From positions 1-64,000 of the forward strand of contig NZ_FPJO01000030.1 of assembly GCF_900119365.1 (NCBI RefSeq): 64,000 nt of DNA, read 5' to 3'. The position numbers were made by a program, and so were the translations under genes. The notes under the pieces are model-generated. The model saw only the letters and a program-made list of their open reading frames with translations, was not told the DNA's origin and made no database searches. How positions within the stretch are numbered: the first letter of the stretch is position 1; every line of letters begins with the position of its first letter. The stretch comes from Streptomyces atratus (lineage in GTDB: Bacteria; Actinomycetota; Actinomycetes; Streptomycetales; Streptomycetaceae). Below, piece after piece: positions 24,287 to 34,401 of the stretch.

Positions 24287-26202
24287 CTGCCGTCACTGAC
24301 GAGGGGCCCGGCCGGATCGGCGGCCCCGCTTCCCACGAGGACCGGGACCCGGACGGGCAGGGCCGGACCTCCGAGGCGGGCCGGATCTCCGGGGCGGGCC
24401 GGATCCCCGAGGCGGGCCGGGAATGGAACGACGGGCTCATCGCCCGGCGGGCGACCACCAGGGCGGCGGACCCCGGGCCCGAAACCGCCCCGGACGACGA
24501 CGTACGGCCGCCCCAGGTCGAGGCCTACGTACCCTCCGGCGGACCGCTCCGGCCGCGGCTCGACGCGCTGCGCGAACTCGTCGGGCTGTCCCGGGCCCGG
24601 CTCGACGGGGACACCCTCGCCGAGGCGGGACGGGTGCTCGACGAGGCGGCGGCCCGGCAGCGGCTCTCCTCCCGGCACACCGTCGTCGCCATCGCCGGGG
24701 CCACCGGCAGTGGCAAGTCGACGCTCTTCAACACCCTCGCGGGCGCCCAGATCTCCGACACCGGGCTGCGCAGGCCGACCACCGCCGCCCCCCTCGCCTG
24801 CTCCTGGACCGACGGGGCCGCCGGACTGCTCGACCGGCTCGCCATCCCGGGCCGGCTCAGGCGCAGGCCGCAGCAGGGCGGCGCGGACGCCGACGAGGCC
24901 CTCCAGGGCCTCGTCCTCGTCGACCTGCCCGACCACGACTCGGCGGCGACCGAACACCGGGAACAGGTCGACCGGGTGCTCGCACTGGTCGACGCCGTGA
25001 TCTGGGTCGTCGACCCGGAGAAGTACGCGGACGCGGCCCTGCACGAGCGCTATCTGCGGCCGCTCGCCGGACACGCCGAGATCACCTTCGTCGTCCTCAA
25101 CCAGATCGACCGGCTGCCCGGCGACGCCGCCGACCTGGTCCTCGACGATCTGCGCCGGCTGCTCGACGAGGACGGCATGGCGCTCGGCGAGCACGGCGAA
25201 CCCGGCGCCACCGTCATGTCCCTGTCCGCGCTCACCGGCGAGGGCGTCGGCGAACTGCGCGAGGTGCTCGGCCGGTTCGTCCAGGAGCGCACCGCGGCGG
25301 CGCGCAGACTCTCCGCGGACGTGGACGCCGCCGCGGCCAGGCTCCGCCCGGTATACGTGGGCGAGGGGCGCCCCGGCCTCGGTGAACGGGCCCGCGAGGA
25401 GTTCGCCGACCGGCTGGCGGACGCCGTCGGGGCGGCCGCGGCGGGCCAGGCGGCCGAGCGCGAGTGGCGCAGGAACGCCGGGCGGGCGTGCGGCACGCCC
25501 TGGCTGCGGCTGTGGCGCTGGTGCGAGTCCGTCCGGCGGCCCGGAAGCCTGGAGCGCCCGGTGCTGCCCGAGCCCCCCGAGGAGCAGCTCACCGCCCGCC
25601 AGTGCGTCGAGCAGGCGGTACGGACGGTGGCGGACGAGGCCTCCGACGGGCTGCCGGGCCCCTGGGCACAGGCGGTCCGCGAGGCCGCGGTGCACGGTGC
25701 GGAGGGACTGCCGGAGGCGCTCGACGCGCTGGCGGGGAGGGCCGGGGCCGAGCACGCGTCGGGCGGTGCGGCGGCGGTGGCGACGGGGGTGGCCGGAGCC
25801 TCCGGGGTGGCGCACAGCGGCCGGGTGGGTGGGAAGCCGCCGCGGCCGAGGTGGTGGCCCGCCGCGGTGCTGGCGCAGGCGTCCATGACGCTGCTGCAGA
25901 TCTTCGGCGGTCTCTGGCTGGTCGGCCAGATCGTCGGCGTACTCGAACCGGGGTGGCTCACGCCCGCCCTGGTGATGCTGGCCGGGGTCGTCGGCGGCCC
26001 CCTCGTGGAGTGGTCGTGCGTGGCCGCGGCGCGCGGGCCGGCGCGACGGTACGGGCAGGAGGCCGAGCGGCAGTTGCGCGAGGCGGCGGCGGCCTGCGGC
26101 CGGGCCCGGGTGCTCGATCCGGTGGCCGCCGAACTCGTGCGATACCGCGAGGTGCGGGAGAGGTACGCGGCGGTGACGGAGATTTCCACAACCGGCGGGT
26201 AG
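24283..26202 (+). CDS. YfjP-like membrane-associated GTPase, second of the pair
   Basis: 639 residues. A disordered ~90-residue N terminus includes a short six-residue repeat (EAGRIS, GAGRIP, EAGREW). The G domain is complete: GATGSGKST, RRPTTAAP, LVDLPDHDS and LNQIDRL (NQxD). Two hydrophobic helices (MTLLQIFGGLWLVGQIVGVL and PALVMLAGVVGGPLVEW) near residue 550 can insert in the membrane. The architecture parallels bacterial dynamin-like pairs, in which one partner is soluble and the other membrane-bound. ATG at 24283 has AAGGAGAGG in front and overlaps the preceding stop. Confidence 0.87.
   Translation: MTAVTDEGPGRIGGPASHEDRDPDGQGRTSEAGRISGAGRIPEAGREWNDGLIARRATTRAADPGPETAPDDDVRPPQVEAYVPSGGPLRPRLDALRELVGLSRARLDGDTLAEAGRVLDEAAARQRLSSRHTVVAIAGATGSGKSTLFNTLAGAQISDTGLRRPTTAAPLACSWTDGAAGLLDRLAIPGRLRRRPQQGGADADEALQGLVLVDLPDHDSAATEHREQVDRVLALVDAVIWVVDPEKYADAALHERYLRPLAGHAEITFVVLNQIDRLPGDAADLVLDDLRRLLDEDGMALGEHGEPGATVMSLSALTGEGVGELREVLGRFVQERTAAARRLSADVDAAAARLRPVYVGEGRPGLGERAREEFADRLADAVGAAAAGQAAEREWRRNAGRACGTPWLRLWRWCESVRRPGSLERPVLPEPPEEQLTARQCVEQAVRTVADEASDGLPGPWAQAVREAAVHGAEGLPEALDALAGRAGAEHASGGAAAVATGVAGASGVAHSGRVGGKPPRPRWWPAAVLAQASMTLLQIFGGLWLVGQIVGVLEPGWLTPALVMLAGVVGGPLVEWSCVAAARGPARRYGQEAERQLREAAAACGRARVLDPVAAELVRYREVRERYAAVTEISTTGG
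24375..24420 (+). repeat. Three 18-base-spaced repeats in the second GTPase gene
   Basis: GGCGGGCCGG recurs at 24375-24384, 24393-24402 and 24411-24420. The period is a multiple of three and gives six-residue repeats in the disordered N-terminal region, so length change there would be tolerated. Confidence 0.8.
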
Positions 26203-26301
26203 TCCACAGGCATCAGCGGGATTTCCGCCTTCCCTCCAACCTGGGATCAGTGACCGCGCGGACGCGATCGCCGGTCCGAAGGCCGAAGGGGAGGCGGAGT
26301 C

Positions 26302-26823
26302 ATGAACGACACCTTGGTGACATTGGTGGGCAACGCGGCGACGGGCGTGGAGTTCCGGGAGACCGCGACCGGCCCAATGGCGCGATTCCGGTTCGCGGTG
26401 ACGCCGCGCCGCTGGGACCGCGAGAAACAGCTCTGGACGGACGGGCACACCAGCTTTTACACCGTGTGGGCCTGGCGGACCCTGGCCTTGAATCTGGCCG
26501 GTTCCGTTTCCGTCGGGGAACCACTCGTCGTGCACGGCAGGCTGAAGGTGCGCGAGGAGGAACGGGAGGGGCAGCGGCGCACGTTCGTGGACATCGAGGC
26601 CGTCGCGGTGGGCCACGACCTGACCCGGGGAACCGCCGCGTTCCGGCGGGTCGTGCGGGGTGACCCCGCACTGACGGCGCGTGTGGGAAGTGCGGACAGG
26701 CCGGACGACGGTCCGGACGAGCCCGGTGGGTCCGGCGAGTCCGGGGAAGGGGCGGGACGCTCCGGGAGCAAGCGGTCGACAGGGCGTCAGAAGGCCGGGC
26801 AGGAGCTGGCGTCGGTGCCGTGA
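26302..26823 (+). CDS. ssb: Single-stranded DNA-binding protein (paralogue)
   Basis: 173 residues. The OB fold covers residues 1-115: MNDTLVTLVGNAATGVEFRE at the start, RFRFAVTPRRWDREKQLW, the aromatic strand SFYTVWAWRTLALNLAGSV and the closing GEPLVVHGRLKVREEER. The C-terminal tail is Gly/Ser/Asp-rich but lacks the DDDIPF-type acidic tip used to recruit replication partners, ending in QELASVP. This points to a second SSB (SsbB-like, recombination or sporulation associated) and not the housekeeping one. GAGGCGG precedes the ATG. It is not next to rpsF/rpsR/rplI, another sign of a paralogue. Confidence 0.88.
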   Translation: MNDTLVTLVGNAATGVEFRETATGPMARFRFAVTPRRWDREKQLWTDGHTSFYTVWAWRTLALNLAGSVSVGEPLVVHGRLKVREEEREGQRRTFVDIEAVAVGHDLTRGTAAFRRVVRGDPALTARVGSADRPDDGPDEPGGSGESGEGAGRSGSKRSTGRQKAGQELASVP

Positions 26824-26906
26824 CGGGCCGGCAGCGGAGGAGAAAGGGCCGAAATCGGGCCTGGGGCGGGCCGGGAAGGCGAACGGGAGTGATACCGGCG
26901 ATAACG

Positions 26907-26921
26907 ATTCCGATTCGGAAT
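26907..26921. promoter_or_regulatory. Palindrome upstream of the TQXA gene
   Basis: ATTCCG-ATT-CGGAAT is a perfect inverted repeat in the 239-base gap between ssb and the cell-wall protein gene, in a stretch clearly richer in A/T than its surroundings. It could be an operator for the surface protein. The regulator is unknown. Confidence 0.4.
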
Positions 26922-27062
26922 GGTTGTACGACGGTATGACGGGGGACTGTTCATCGCTTCGTCCTTAGGATTCCCCAGTACTCACGGGGCACTTGAGTCG
27001 ACTGGCGGGGCAGTCCCCACACGCGCATCAGGCGCGGAGGGTCCCGCCCGGAGGGGAATTCT

Positions 27063-28508
27063 GTGTTTTCTGCTTCTTCAGCGACCGCTTCGTCGTCCTT
27101 GGAGACGACGGTCAATTCTCCGAGGCGGCGTGGCATAGCCCGGCTGGCCGCATCGGTGGTGGCATCCGGTCTGGTCATGGCAGGCGCCCTCGTCGGCGCG
27201 GGCAGCGCGGTCGCCGACGAGACGCCGCAGCACCAGGGCGGCGCGGCCGCGGTGCTGGACGGGTTGAAGACCTTCGACCGCGCCGTGCTGCACGCGGACG
27301 GCAGGAACCAGGAGCTGCCCGCCGGCCTCTTCGAGATGACCGTCGACGGCGGCGGCAAGCTCAAGACGTACTGCATCGACATCCACAACCCCACCCAGGA
27401 CCAGGCGAAGTACCTGGAGACCCCCTGGAACCAGACCTCGCTCGGCAGCAACAAGAACGCCGGCAAGATCCGCTGGATCCTGGAGCACTCCTACCCGCAG
27501 GTCGACGACCTCGCGGCGCTCGCCAAGGAGGCCGGCACCGGGCCGCTCACCGAGAAGACCGCGGCGGCGGGCACCCAGGTCGCCATCTGGCGCTACTCGG
27601 ACAACGTCGACATCGAGGCGAGCGACAGCCAGGCCGAGAAGCTCGCCGACTGGCTGGAGCACAGCGCCGTCGACCAGGCCGAGCCCAAGGCGTCCCTCGC
27701 CCTGGACCCGGCCGCGGTCTCCGGCAAGTCCGGTGAGCGGCTCGGCCCGGTCACCGTCCGTACCAACGCCGGCCAGGTCTCCGTGACCCCGCCCGCCGAC
27801 GCCGCCAGCGGTGTCAAGGTCACCGACAAGGCCGGCAAGCCCGTCACCGCCGCGGCCAACGGCGCCGAGCTCTACTTCGACGTGCCGGCGGGCGCCGCCG
27901 ACGGCACCGCCTCGCTGACGGTCCAGGCCACCACCTCGGTGCCGGTCGGCCGGGCCTTCGCCGGTGTGACCAAGAGCCAGACCATGATCCTGGCCGGCTC
28001 CAGCGAGACCACGGTCTCCGCGACCGCCACCGGGACCTGGGCCAAGAAGGGCGCGATCCCGGCCGTCTCGGCGAAGAAGAACTGCGCCAAGGGCGGCGTG
28101 GACGTCACCGCGTCCAACGAGGGCGACGAGGCCTTCACCTTCGAGCTGGCCGGTGTGAAGCACACCATCGAGGCGGGCAAGTCCGAGACGGTCACCGTCC
28201 CGGTCGCCGAGGACCAGGCGTACGACTTCACGATCACCGGCCCCGGTGGCTTCACGAAGACGTTCAAGGGCGTCCTGGACTGCAAGACCAGCGGCAGCGC
28301 CACGGGCGGCACCGAGCCCCAGACCGGCGGGGACAAGACCCCGGCCACGTCCGGCGGCAGCTCGACCGGCGGCTCGGGTGACCTCGCCGAGACCGGTGGC
28401 TCCAGCGCCACCCCGGTCATCGCGGGCGTCGCGATCGCTCTCGTCGTCGTCGGCGGCGGTGCGGTCTTCCTCCTCCGCAAGCGCAAGACGCAGACCTCCG
28501 CACAGTGA
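27063..28508 (+). CDS. Thioester (TQXA)-domain surface protein with LAETG sorting signal
   Basis: 481 residues starting at GTG 27063 behind GGAGGGG. A signal peptide runs to about residue 51. The thioester domain has YCID (Cys104) and GTQVAIWRYSD (Gln172), the TQXA motif whose Cys and Gln form an internal thioester in Gram-positive adhesins. The central ~180 residues are beta-rich repeats. The C terminus has a Thr/Gly linker, LAETG (440-444), a hydrophobic helix and RKRK, which is the LAXTG signal used by class E sortases in Streptomyces. The protein is thus covalently linked to peptidoglycan and may bond covalently to a surface partner. No sortase gene lies beside it. Confidence 0.93.
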   Translation: MFSASSATASSSLETTVNSPRRRGIARLAASVVASGLVMAGALVGAGSAVADETPQHQGGAAAVLDGLKTFDRAVLHADGRNQELPAGLFEMTVDGGGKLKTYCIDIHNPTQDQAKYLETPWNQTSLGSNKNAGKIRWILEHSYPQVDDLAALAKEAGTGPLTEKTAAAGTQVAIWRYSDNVDIEASDSQAEKLADWLEHSAVDQAEPKASLALDPAAVSGKSGERLGPVTVRTNAGQVSVTPPADAASGVKVTDKAGKPVTAAANGAELYFDVPAGAADGTASLTVQATTSVPVGRAFAGVTKSQTMILAGSSETTVSATATGTWAKKGAIPAVSAKKNCAKGGVDVTASNEGDEAFTFELAGVKHTIEAGKSETVTVPVAEDQAYDFTITGPGGFTKTFKGVLDCKTSGSATGGTEPQTGGDKTPATSGGSSTGGSGDLAETGGSSATPVIAGVAIALVVVGGGAVFLLRKRKTQTSAQ

Positions 28509-28580
28509 TTCCGCACCGTCGCCCCGTAGCCGAATCCACGGAGTGACGATCGGGCGGCGGACTGTCACGTCCGCCTGGTG

Positions 28581-28614
28581 AAGGCCCCGGTACGCCGACG
28601 CGTACCGGGGCCTT
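28581..28614 (+). terminator. Strong terminator hairpin after the TQXA gene
   Basis: AAGGCCCCGGTACGC (28581-28595) and its exact complement (28600-28614) make 15 pairs around a four-base loop, 72 bases after the stop. There is no long U-tract. Confidence 0.8.
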
Positions 28615-28753
28615 CGCATGCCGGAAACCGGCTCCCGGCACGCTCGGCGAGCCGGGACGGACGTATCGCGGACCGGGCGGGTTTCCATCCCGGTGCGGCC
28701 GTCAGGCAAGATGGGGTGTATCTGCCCACACATCGATTGCCGGACGGTTTCTC

Positions 28754-30418
<1,665 letters not shown>

Positions 30419-30423
30419 TCGTC

Positions 30424-30846
30424 TTGGCTCGTCACATCTACAGCTGCCCGCTGCGCTGGTCGGACATGGACGCCTTCGGCCATGTGAACAACGTGGTCTT
30501 CCTCCGCTACCTGGAGGAGGCGCGCATCGACTTCATGTTCCGGCTGGCGCCGGGGGACGGTTCGCCGTCCTTCTCGGGCGGCTCCGTCGTGGCCCGGCAC
30601 GAGATCGACTACGTACGCCCGCTGGTCCACCGGCACGAGCCGGTGACCGTCGAGTCCTGGGTCACGAAGATCGGCGCGGCGTCGCTGACGATCGCGTACG
30701 AGATCAAGGACCCGGACCAGGTGTACGTACGGGCCTCGACCGTCGTCGTGCCGTACGACCTGGCCGAGGAGCGGCCCCGGCGGATCTCCGCCGAGGAGAA
30801 GCTCTACCTCCAGCAGTACCTGGCCGAGGAGCCTGCCGCAGCATGA
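30424..30846 (+). CDS. Acyl-CoA thioesterase, 4-hydroxybenzoyl-CoA-thioesterase-like hotdog fold
   Basis: 140 residues in a single hotdog domain. The catalytic motif is WSDMDAFGHVNNVVFLRYLEEARIDF, in which the Asp of DAFGHVNN is the expected catalytic residue for the YbgC/4HBT group. It hydrolyses acyl-CoA thioesters; the natural acyl chain is unknown. I start at TTG 30424, where RHIYSCPLRWSD follows, with GAGG about nine bases upstream. Placement straight after ettA and a four-base overlap with the next gene suggest a small operon with ettA. Confidence 0.85.
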   Translation: MARHIYSCPLRWSDMDAFGHVNNVVFLRYLEEARIDFMFRLAPGDGSPSFSGGSVVARHEIDYVRPLVHRHEPVTVESWVTKIGAASLTIAYEIKDPDQVYVRASTVVVPYDLAEERPRRISAEEKLYLQQYLAEEPAAA

Positions 30847-31523
30847 CGGTGCCCGTACGGTCGCTGGAGTTCGCCGACCCGAGGGAGGCCGCGGATCTCG
30901 CGGCCTTCCTCGGCCGGCTGCTCCACTACGACCGGGCCGCCGCGGTGCGGATGCAGGCGGGCGGCGGCGCGCTGGCCGTCTTCGGCAGGCCGCCGTCGTT
31001 CGAGGTCCTGGCGATCCGGGCGGCGCGGCTGGCCGAGCCGGACGACTTCGACCTCACCGTGTCCGCCGGTGAACTCCTCGAAACCCTCGGGGAGTCCACC
31101 GACTCCGGCGCGATCCCGGCACCCGTCACCGGGCCGCCGTGGACCGGCGTCCTCCCGCCCCGCGGCGGCTGGCGCGAACTGCCGGGCCTGCCCGACCCGG
31201 TCTCCCTGCGCACGGCGGTCACCGCCGCGGTGGCGGAGTTCCGCTCCCGCGACGAGGCCCTGCCCGAGGAGCGCCGCACCCGGGCGGAGCGGGACCTGAT
31301 CGGCCGCGAGATCTGGTCGCGCACGCTCGCCGGTACCGAACTTCCGCTGCGGGCCGTGCACGCCGCCCAGTCCCTCGGCTTCCTCCGCCCGGCGCCGGAC
31401 TTCCCGGTCGCCCTGCTCGCGGCCGGGTCCTGGCTGCGGCTGCGCACCCCGTTCGGCTCGATCGCCCTGCGCGGCCCGGGCAGCGGGCTCGGCACGCTCG
31501 CGGTGACGGTGGGCGCGGGCTGA
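30843..31523 (+). CDS. Conserved actinobacterial protein of unknown function
   Basis: 226 residues, soluble, no signal peptide and no motif I recognise. The first ~70 residues look like a compact alpha/beta unit (EFADPREAADLAAFLGRLLHYDRAAAVRMQAGGGALAVFGRPPSFEVLAIRAARL). The middle is Pro-rich with a DEALPEERRTRAERDLIGREIWSR helix, and the end is beta-rich. The ATG overlaps the thioesterase stop (ATGA), so it is translated with the thioesterase and EttA. No function can be inferred beyond this linkage. Confidence 0.75.
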   Translation: MTVPVRSLEFADPREAADLAAFLGRLLHYDRAAAVRMQAGGGALAVFGRPPSFEVLAIRAARLAEPDDFDLTVSAGELLETLGESTDSGAIPAPVTGPPWTGVLPPRGGWRELPGLPDPVSLRTAVTAAVAEFRSRDEALPEERRTRAERDLIGREIWSRTLAGTELPLRAVHAAQSLGFLRPAPDFPVALLAAGSWLRLRTPFGSIALRGPGSGLGTLAVTVGAG

Positions 31524-31545
31524 GCGACCGGCCCGACGACATGAC

Positions 31546-32742
31546 CTAACCGGTCAGGGCCCGGTCCACCAGCCGGAGCGCGGCCAGGTCCTGGGCGTCC
31601 TGAGCCGGATCGCCCATCCGCAGGGAGAACGTGGCGCTGGTCGCGGCCCGCGCACCGTCCGGCGTCACCCCGCTCTCGGAGACGATCCCCAGATGGGTTC
31701 CGCCATGGAACCAGATCCCGCCTTTGCTCCCCGCCACCGGGCGCCAGGCGATGCCCAGTCCGTAACGGACCCCCGGCGCCGGACTCCAGTCCTCGGTCAC
31801 GACCGTCTCCTTCATCGCGGCCAGCTGGGCCGGGCGCAGCAGCCGGCCGCTCATCAGGGCACGCAGGAAGACACCGTGGTCGTGGGTGGTGCTGATGACG
31901 GAGCCGTCCGCCCAACCGCCGGAGGCCATCGTCGTGTCGGTCGGCCGGGCGCAGCCGGGGAACCAGGTGTACGCGGTGGCCGTGGGCCGGGGCAGGTACG
32001 GCGAGGTTCCCGGCGTGAACGTGTGGCGCAGGCCCAGGGGTTCGATGATCCGGTCGTGGATCTCCTGCGCCCAGGGGTTGCCGGTCACCTGCTCGATGAT
32101 CAGGCCCGCCACCACGTAGTTGGTGTTGGAGTAGCCCCAGCGCCGTTCCCGGGCGGGGTGTCCGGCGTCCGGCACCCACAGGGGCGGTCGGCTCAGAGCC
32201 GCCTTCAGCTGGTCCTCGGGGGCCGTGGTGCGAAATCGCGACCGGCGGTAGCCGTCCGGGGTGAAGGCGTCGGCCGAGTCCGGTGAGACGGCGAGACAGT
32301 CGTTCAGCCCGCTGGTCTGGCGCAGCAGATTGGCGACCGTGATCCGGCGGCCGTCGTTTCCGTTGCCCCGCACGGCACCGGGCAGCCACCGCTCGACGGT
32401 GTCCGTGAGCGCGAGCCGCCCCTCGCCCACCAGCTGGAGGGCGAGCGTGGCCGTGAAGGTCTTGGTGTCGCTGCCGATCCGGTAGTAGGCGTCCCAGGGG
32501 ACCGGGTGGTGCGGGGCCCCCAGGGCGGCGGATCCGGCACGGGCCGTCGTCCGGTCCCGGGCGCTCTGCACCTCGGCCAGTACGCCGGTGGCGCCGGTGG
32601 CCCGGATCGCGTCCACATCGCTCTGGAGACGGCCGCCGGTCCCGGGGGCACGGCGGGGTGCGGCGGCCGTCGCCGCGGGTCCGGACGCTCCGGTGAGCAG
32701 GGCCGCTGCCGTGGCCGCCAGGCCCGTACGTCTGCTGATCAC
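31546..32742 (-). CDS. Exported serine hydrolase, class C beta-lactamase / D-Ala-D-Ala carboxypeptidase fold
   Basis: 398 residues. A twin-arginine-like signal (MISRRTGLAATAAALL) leads to export. The three active-site motifs of the serine beta-lactamase-like family are present: SDTK (Ser91, Lys94), YSN in WGYSNTNYVVAG, and HGG in FHGGTHLG. Members act as D,D-carboxypeptidases, esterases or D-aminopeptidases, and the sequence does not separate these. The ATG at 32742 overlaps the stop of the preceding peptidase-like gene by four bases (ATGA), so the two secreted hydrolases are coupled. Confidence 0.88.
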   Translation of the reverse strand: MISRRTGLAATAAALLTGASGPAATAAAPRRAPGTGGRLQSDVDAIRATGATGVLAEVQSARDRTTARAGSAALGAPHHPVPWDAYYRIGSDTKTFTATLALQLVGEGRLALTDTVERWLPGAVRGNGNDGRRITVANLLRQTSGLNDCLAVSPDSADAFTPDGYRRSRFRTTAPEDQLKAALSRPPLWVPDAGHPARERRWGYSNTNYVVAGLIIEQVTGNPWAQEIHDRIIEPLGLRHTFTPGTSPYLPRPTATAYTWFPGCARPTDTTMASGGWADGSVISTTHDHGVFLRALMSGRLLRPAQLAAMKETVVTEDWSPAPGVRYGLGIAWRPVAGSKGGIWFHGGTHLGIVSESGVTPDGARAATSATFSLRMGDPAQDAQDLAALRLVDRALTG

Positions 32743-34289
32743 CGGTCCTCCCCGGTGCGGGGGCAGGTCAGGTCGGCGCCGGGCAGTGTGCCGTCGCGCA
32801 GGTAGTCGTTGACCGCTGCGTCGGCGCAGGGGACGGGGGTGAGGCCGTCGAGTCCGCGCCCGTACACCCCGTGCGAGCGGATGTCCGCCGTCACCAGCCG
32901 TGAACCGGCCAGCCGGCGGTGCAGGGCCAAGGCCCCTTCGTAGGGGACGTTGTTGTCGCGCCGGGCCTGGAGCATCAGCACGGGTACGTCATTGCCGATC
33001 ACCGTGGCGGGCTCGCGCGATGTGCTCGTCCAGAACGCGCACGGGGCCATCATGCTGTTGACGAGCGGGCCGAAGACGGGCTGGGCGGCGCGGCTGCGCT
33101 CCATGTTCTGCCAGTACGTCTCCGGGTTCCTCGGCCAGCCGCCGGCCGGCCAGCCGTGGTCGCCGCACATGAAGAGGGCCCCGCCCAGCATGCTGTCCGC
33201 CAGCTCGGGCGACGCGAGCAGTTCGAGCATGGCGGCGAGCTCCGGGCCGGGCTCGACCGGCCTGCCCGCGGCGGCATCGGTCAGGTCGCGCACCGTACCG
33301 GCGAGCGCCGGGTCGTACTCCTCGTGCTGGATGAGCTGCCTCAGCACCAGGCGCAGCAACTGCGCGTCGAGCCGGACGCCGGAGACGGTGACCGGGCGCC
33401 GCTCGGCCCCGTCGAGCAACCGCTGGACGCTCGACCGCACTTCGGCCGGCGTGCTGCCGAGCCGGTAGATGCCGTCCCGCCGCGCGGTCCATCCGGCCCA
33501 GGCGTCCAGTGCCTCTTCGAGCGGCCTGCCCGCCCGCTGGAAGAGTTCGTACTGGGTGGCCGTCGGGTCGGTAGAGGAGTCGATGACGATGCGGTCGGCA
33601 CGGCGGGGGAACATCTGGGTGTAGACGGCGCCCAGATCGGCACCGTACGAGACGCCGTAGTACGACAGCCTGGGCTCGCCCAGCGCCGCGCGGATCGCGT
33701 CCATGTCGCGGGCGACGTTCCTGGTCGTGGCGTGCGGGAGGAGCCGGGCGTTGTCCCCGTGCTCCCGGCAGCGGCGTGCGGTGTCGCGGGCGGACCGTAC
33801 CGACTGTTCGAAGTCCTCGCGACGGGTCGTGGCCGGGCCGGGCGCGGGCGTGGGGGCGGCGGGGTCGCAGGTGATGGGGGTGGACTCGCCGAGGAACCGG
33901 GGATCGAAGCCGATCAGGTCGTAGCGGTTCGCGACGTCCTTCAACGCGGGCCGCAGGTAAAGGGGGTCGGCGAGTCCGGTGCCGCCCGGACCGCCGGGGT
34001 TGGACAGCAGGACGCCCCGCCGCCCGCCGTGCTCCGGGTCGGCCTTGATGCGGGAGACCGCGATCTTGATCGTCGGGCCGCCGGGGGCGGAGTAGTCGAG
34101 GGGAACGGCCACCTTCGCGCACTGTGCGCCCGCCTCGTTCAGCTCCTGCTGCTGCGGCGAGCAGGGGCCCCAGACGAGCCGCTGGTGGGCGGGCACGGCG
34201 GGCACGGCGGGGGTGGCCGACGCGGGCACACCGCCCGCGAGCAATCCGGTCAGGCCGAGACCGGCGGTGAGCAATGGGGCGACGCGCAT
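32739..34289 (-). CDS. Secreted tripeptidyl-aminopeptidase-like alpha/beta hydrolase
   Basis: 516 residues with a signal peptide ending near ASA (residue 25). It has the alpha/beta-hydrolase core of the Streptomyces TAP/SlpD-SlpE family: oxyanion region SNPGGPGGTG, nucleophile Ser214 in GVSYGA, Asp in LQARRDNNVP and His in IRSHGVYG, with a Cys-containing C-terminal TAP-like domain. Such enzymes remove short peptides from the N termini of extracellular proteins. It has no lipobox, so it is probably released. It is the first gene of a two-gene unit with the serine hydrolase. Confidence 0.9.
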   Translation of the reverse strand: MRVAPLLTAGLGLTGLLAGGVPASATPAVPAVPAHQRLVWGPCSPQQQELNEAGAQCAKVAVPLDYSAPGGPTIKIAVSRIKADPEHGGRRGVLLSNPGGPGGTGLADPLYLRPALKDVANRYDLIGFDPRFLGESTPITCDPAAPTPAPGPATTRREDFEQSVRSARDTARRCREHGDNARLLPHATTRNVARDMDAIRAALGEPRLSYYGVSYGADLGAVYTQMFPRRADRIVIDSSTDPTATQYELFQRAGRPLEEALDAWAGWTARRDGIYRLGSTPAEVRSSVQRLLDGAERRPVTVSGVRLDAQLLRLVLRQLIQHEEYDPALAGTVRDLTDAAAGRPVEPGPELAAMLELLASPELADSMLGGALFMCGDHGWPAGGWPRNPETYWQNMERSRAAQPVFGPLVNSMMAPCAFWTSTSREPATVIGNDVPVLMLQARRDNNVPYEGALALHRRLAGSRLVTADIRSHGVYGRGLDGLTPVPCADAAVNDYLRDGTLPGADLTCPRTGEDR

Positions 34290-34401
34290 CGTGCTCCTCG
34301 GATCAGGTGGATGACTCCCGCACGACGCTAAAGGCGTACGCGGCGCGGGAACATCGGGCCACCCGGTCGAAGCGACCTGGGGCCAGCACCACCAACACCC
34401 G

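Noticed and set aside
22945..26616. A 1223-codon minus-strand frame opposite the GTPase pair and ssb
   Set aside because: Shadow of three clearly conserved plus-strand genes; no ribosome site and no recognisable protein.
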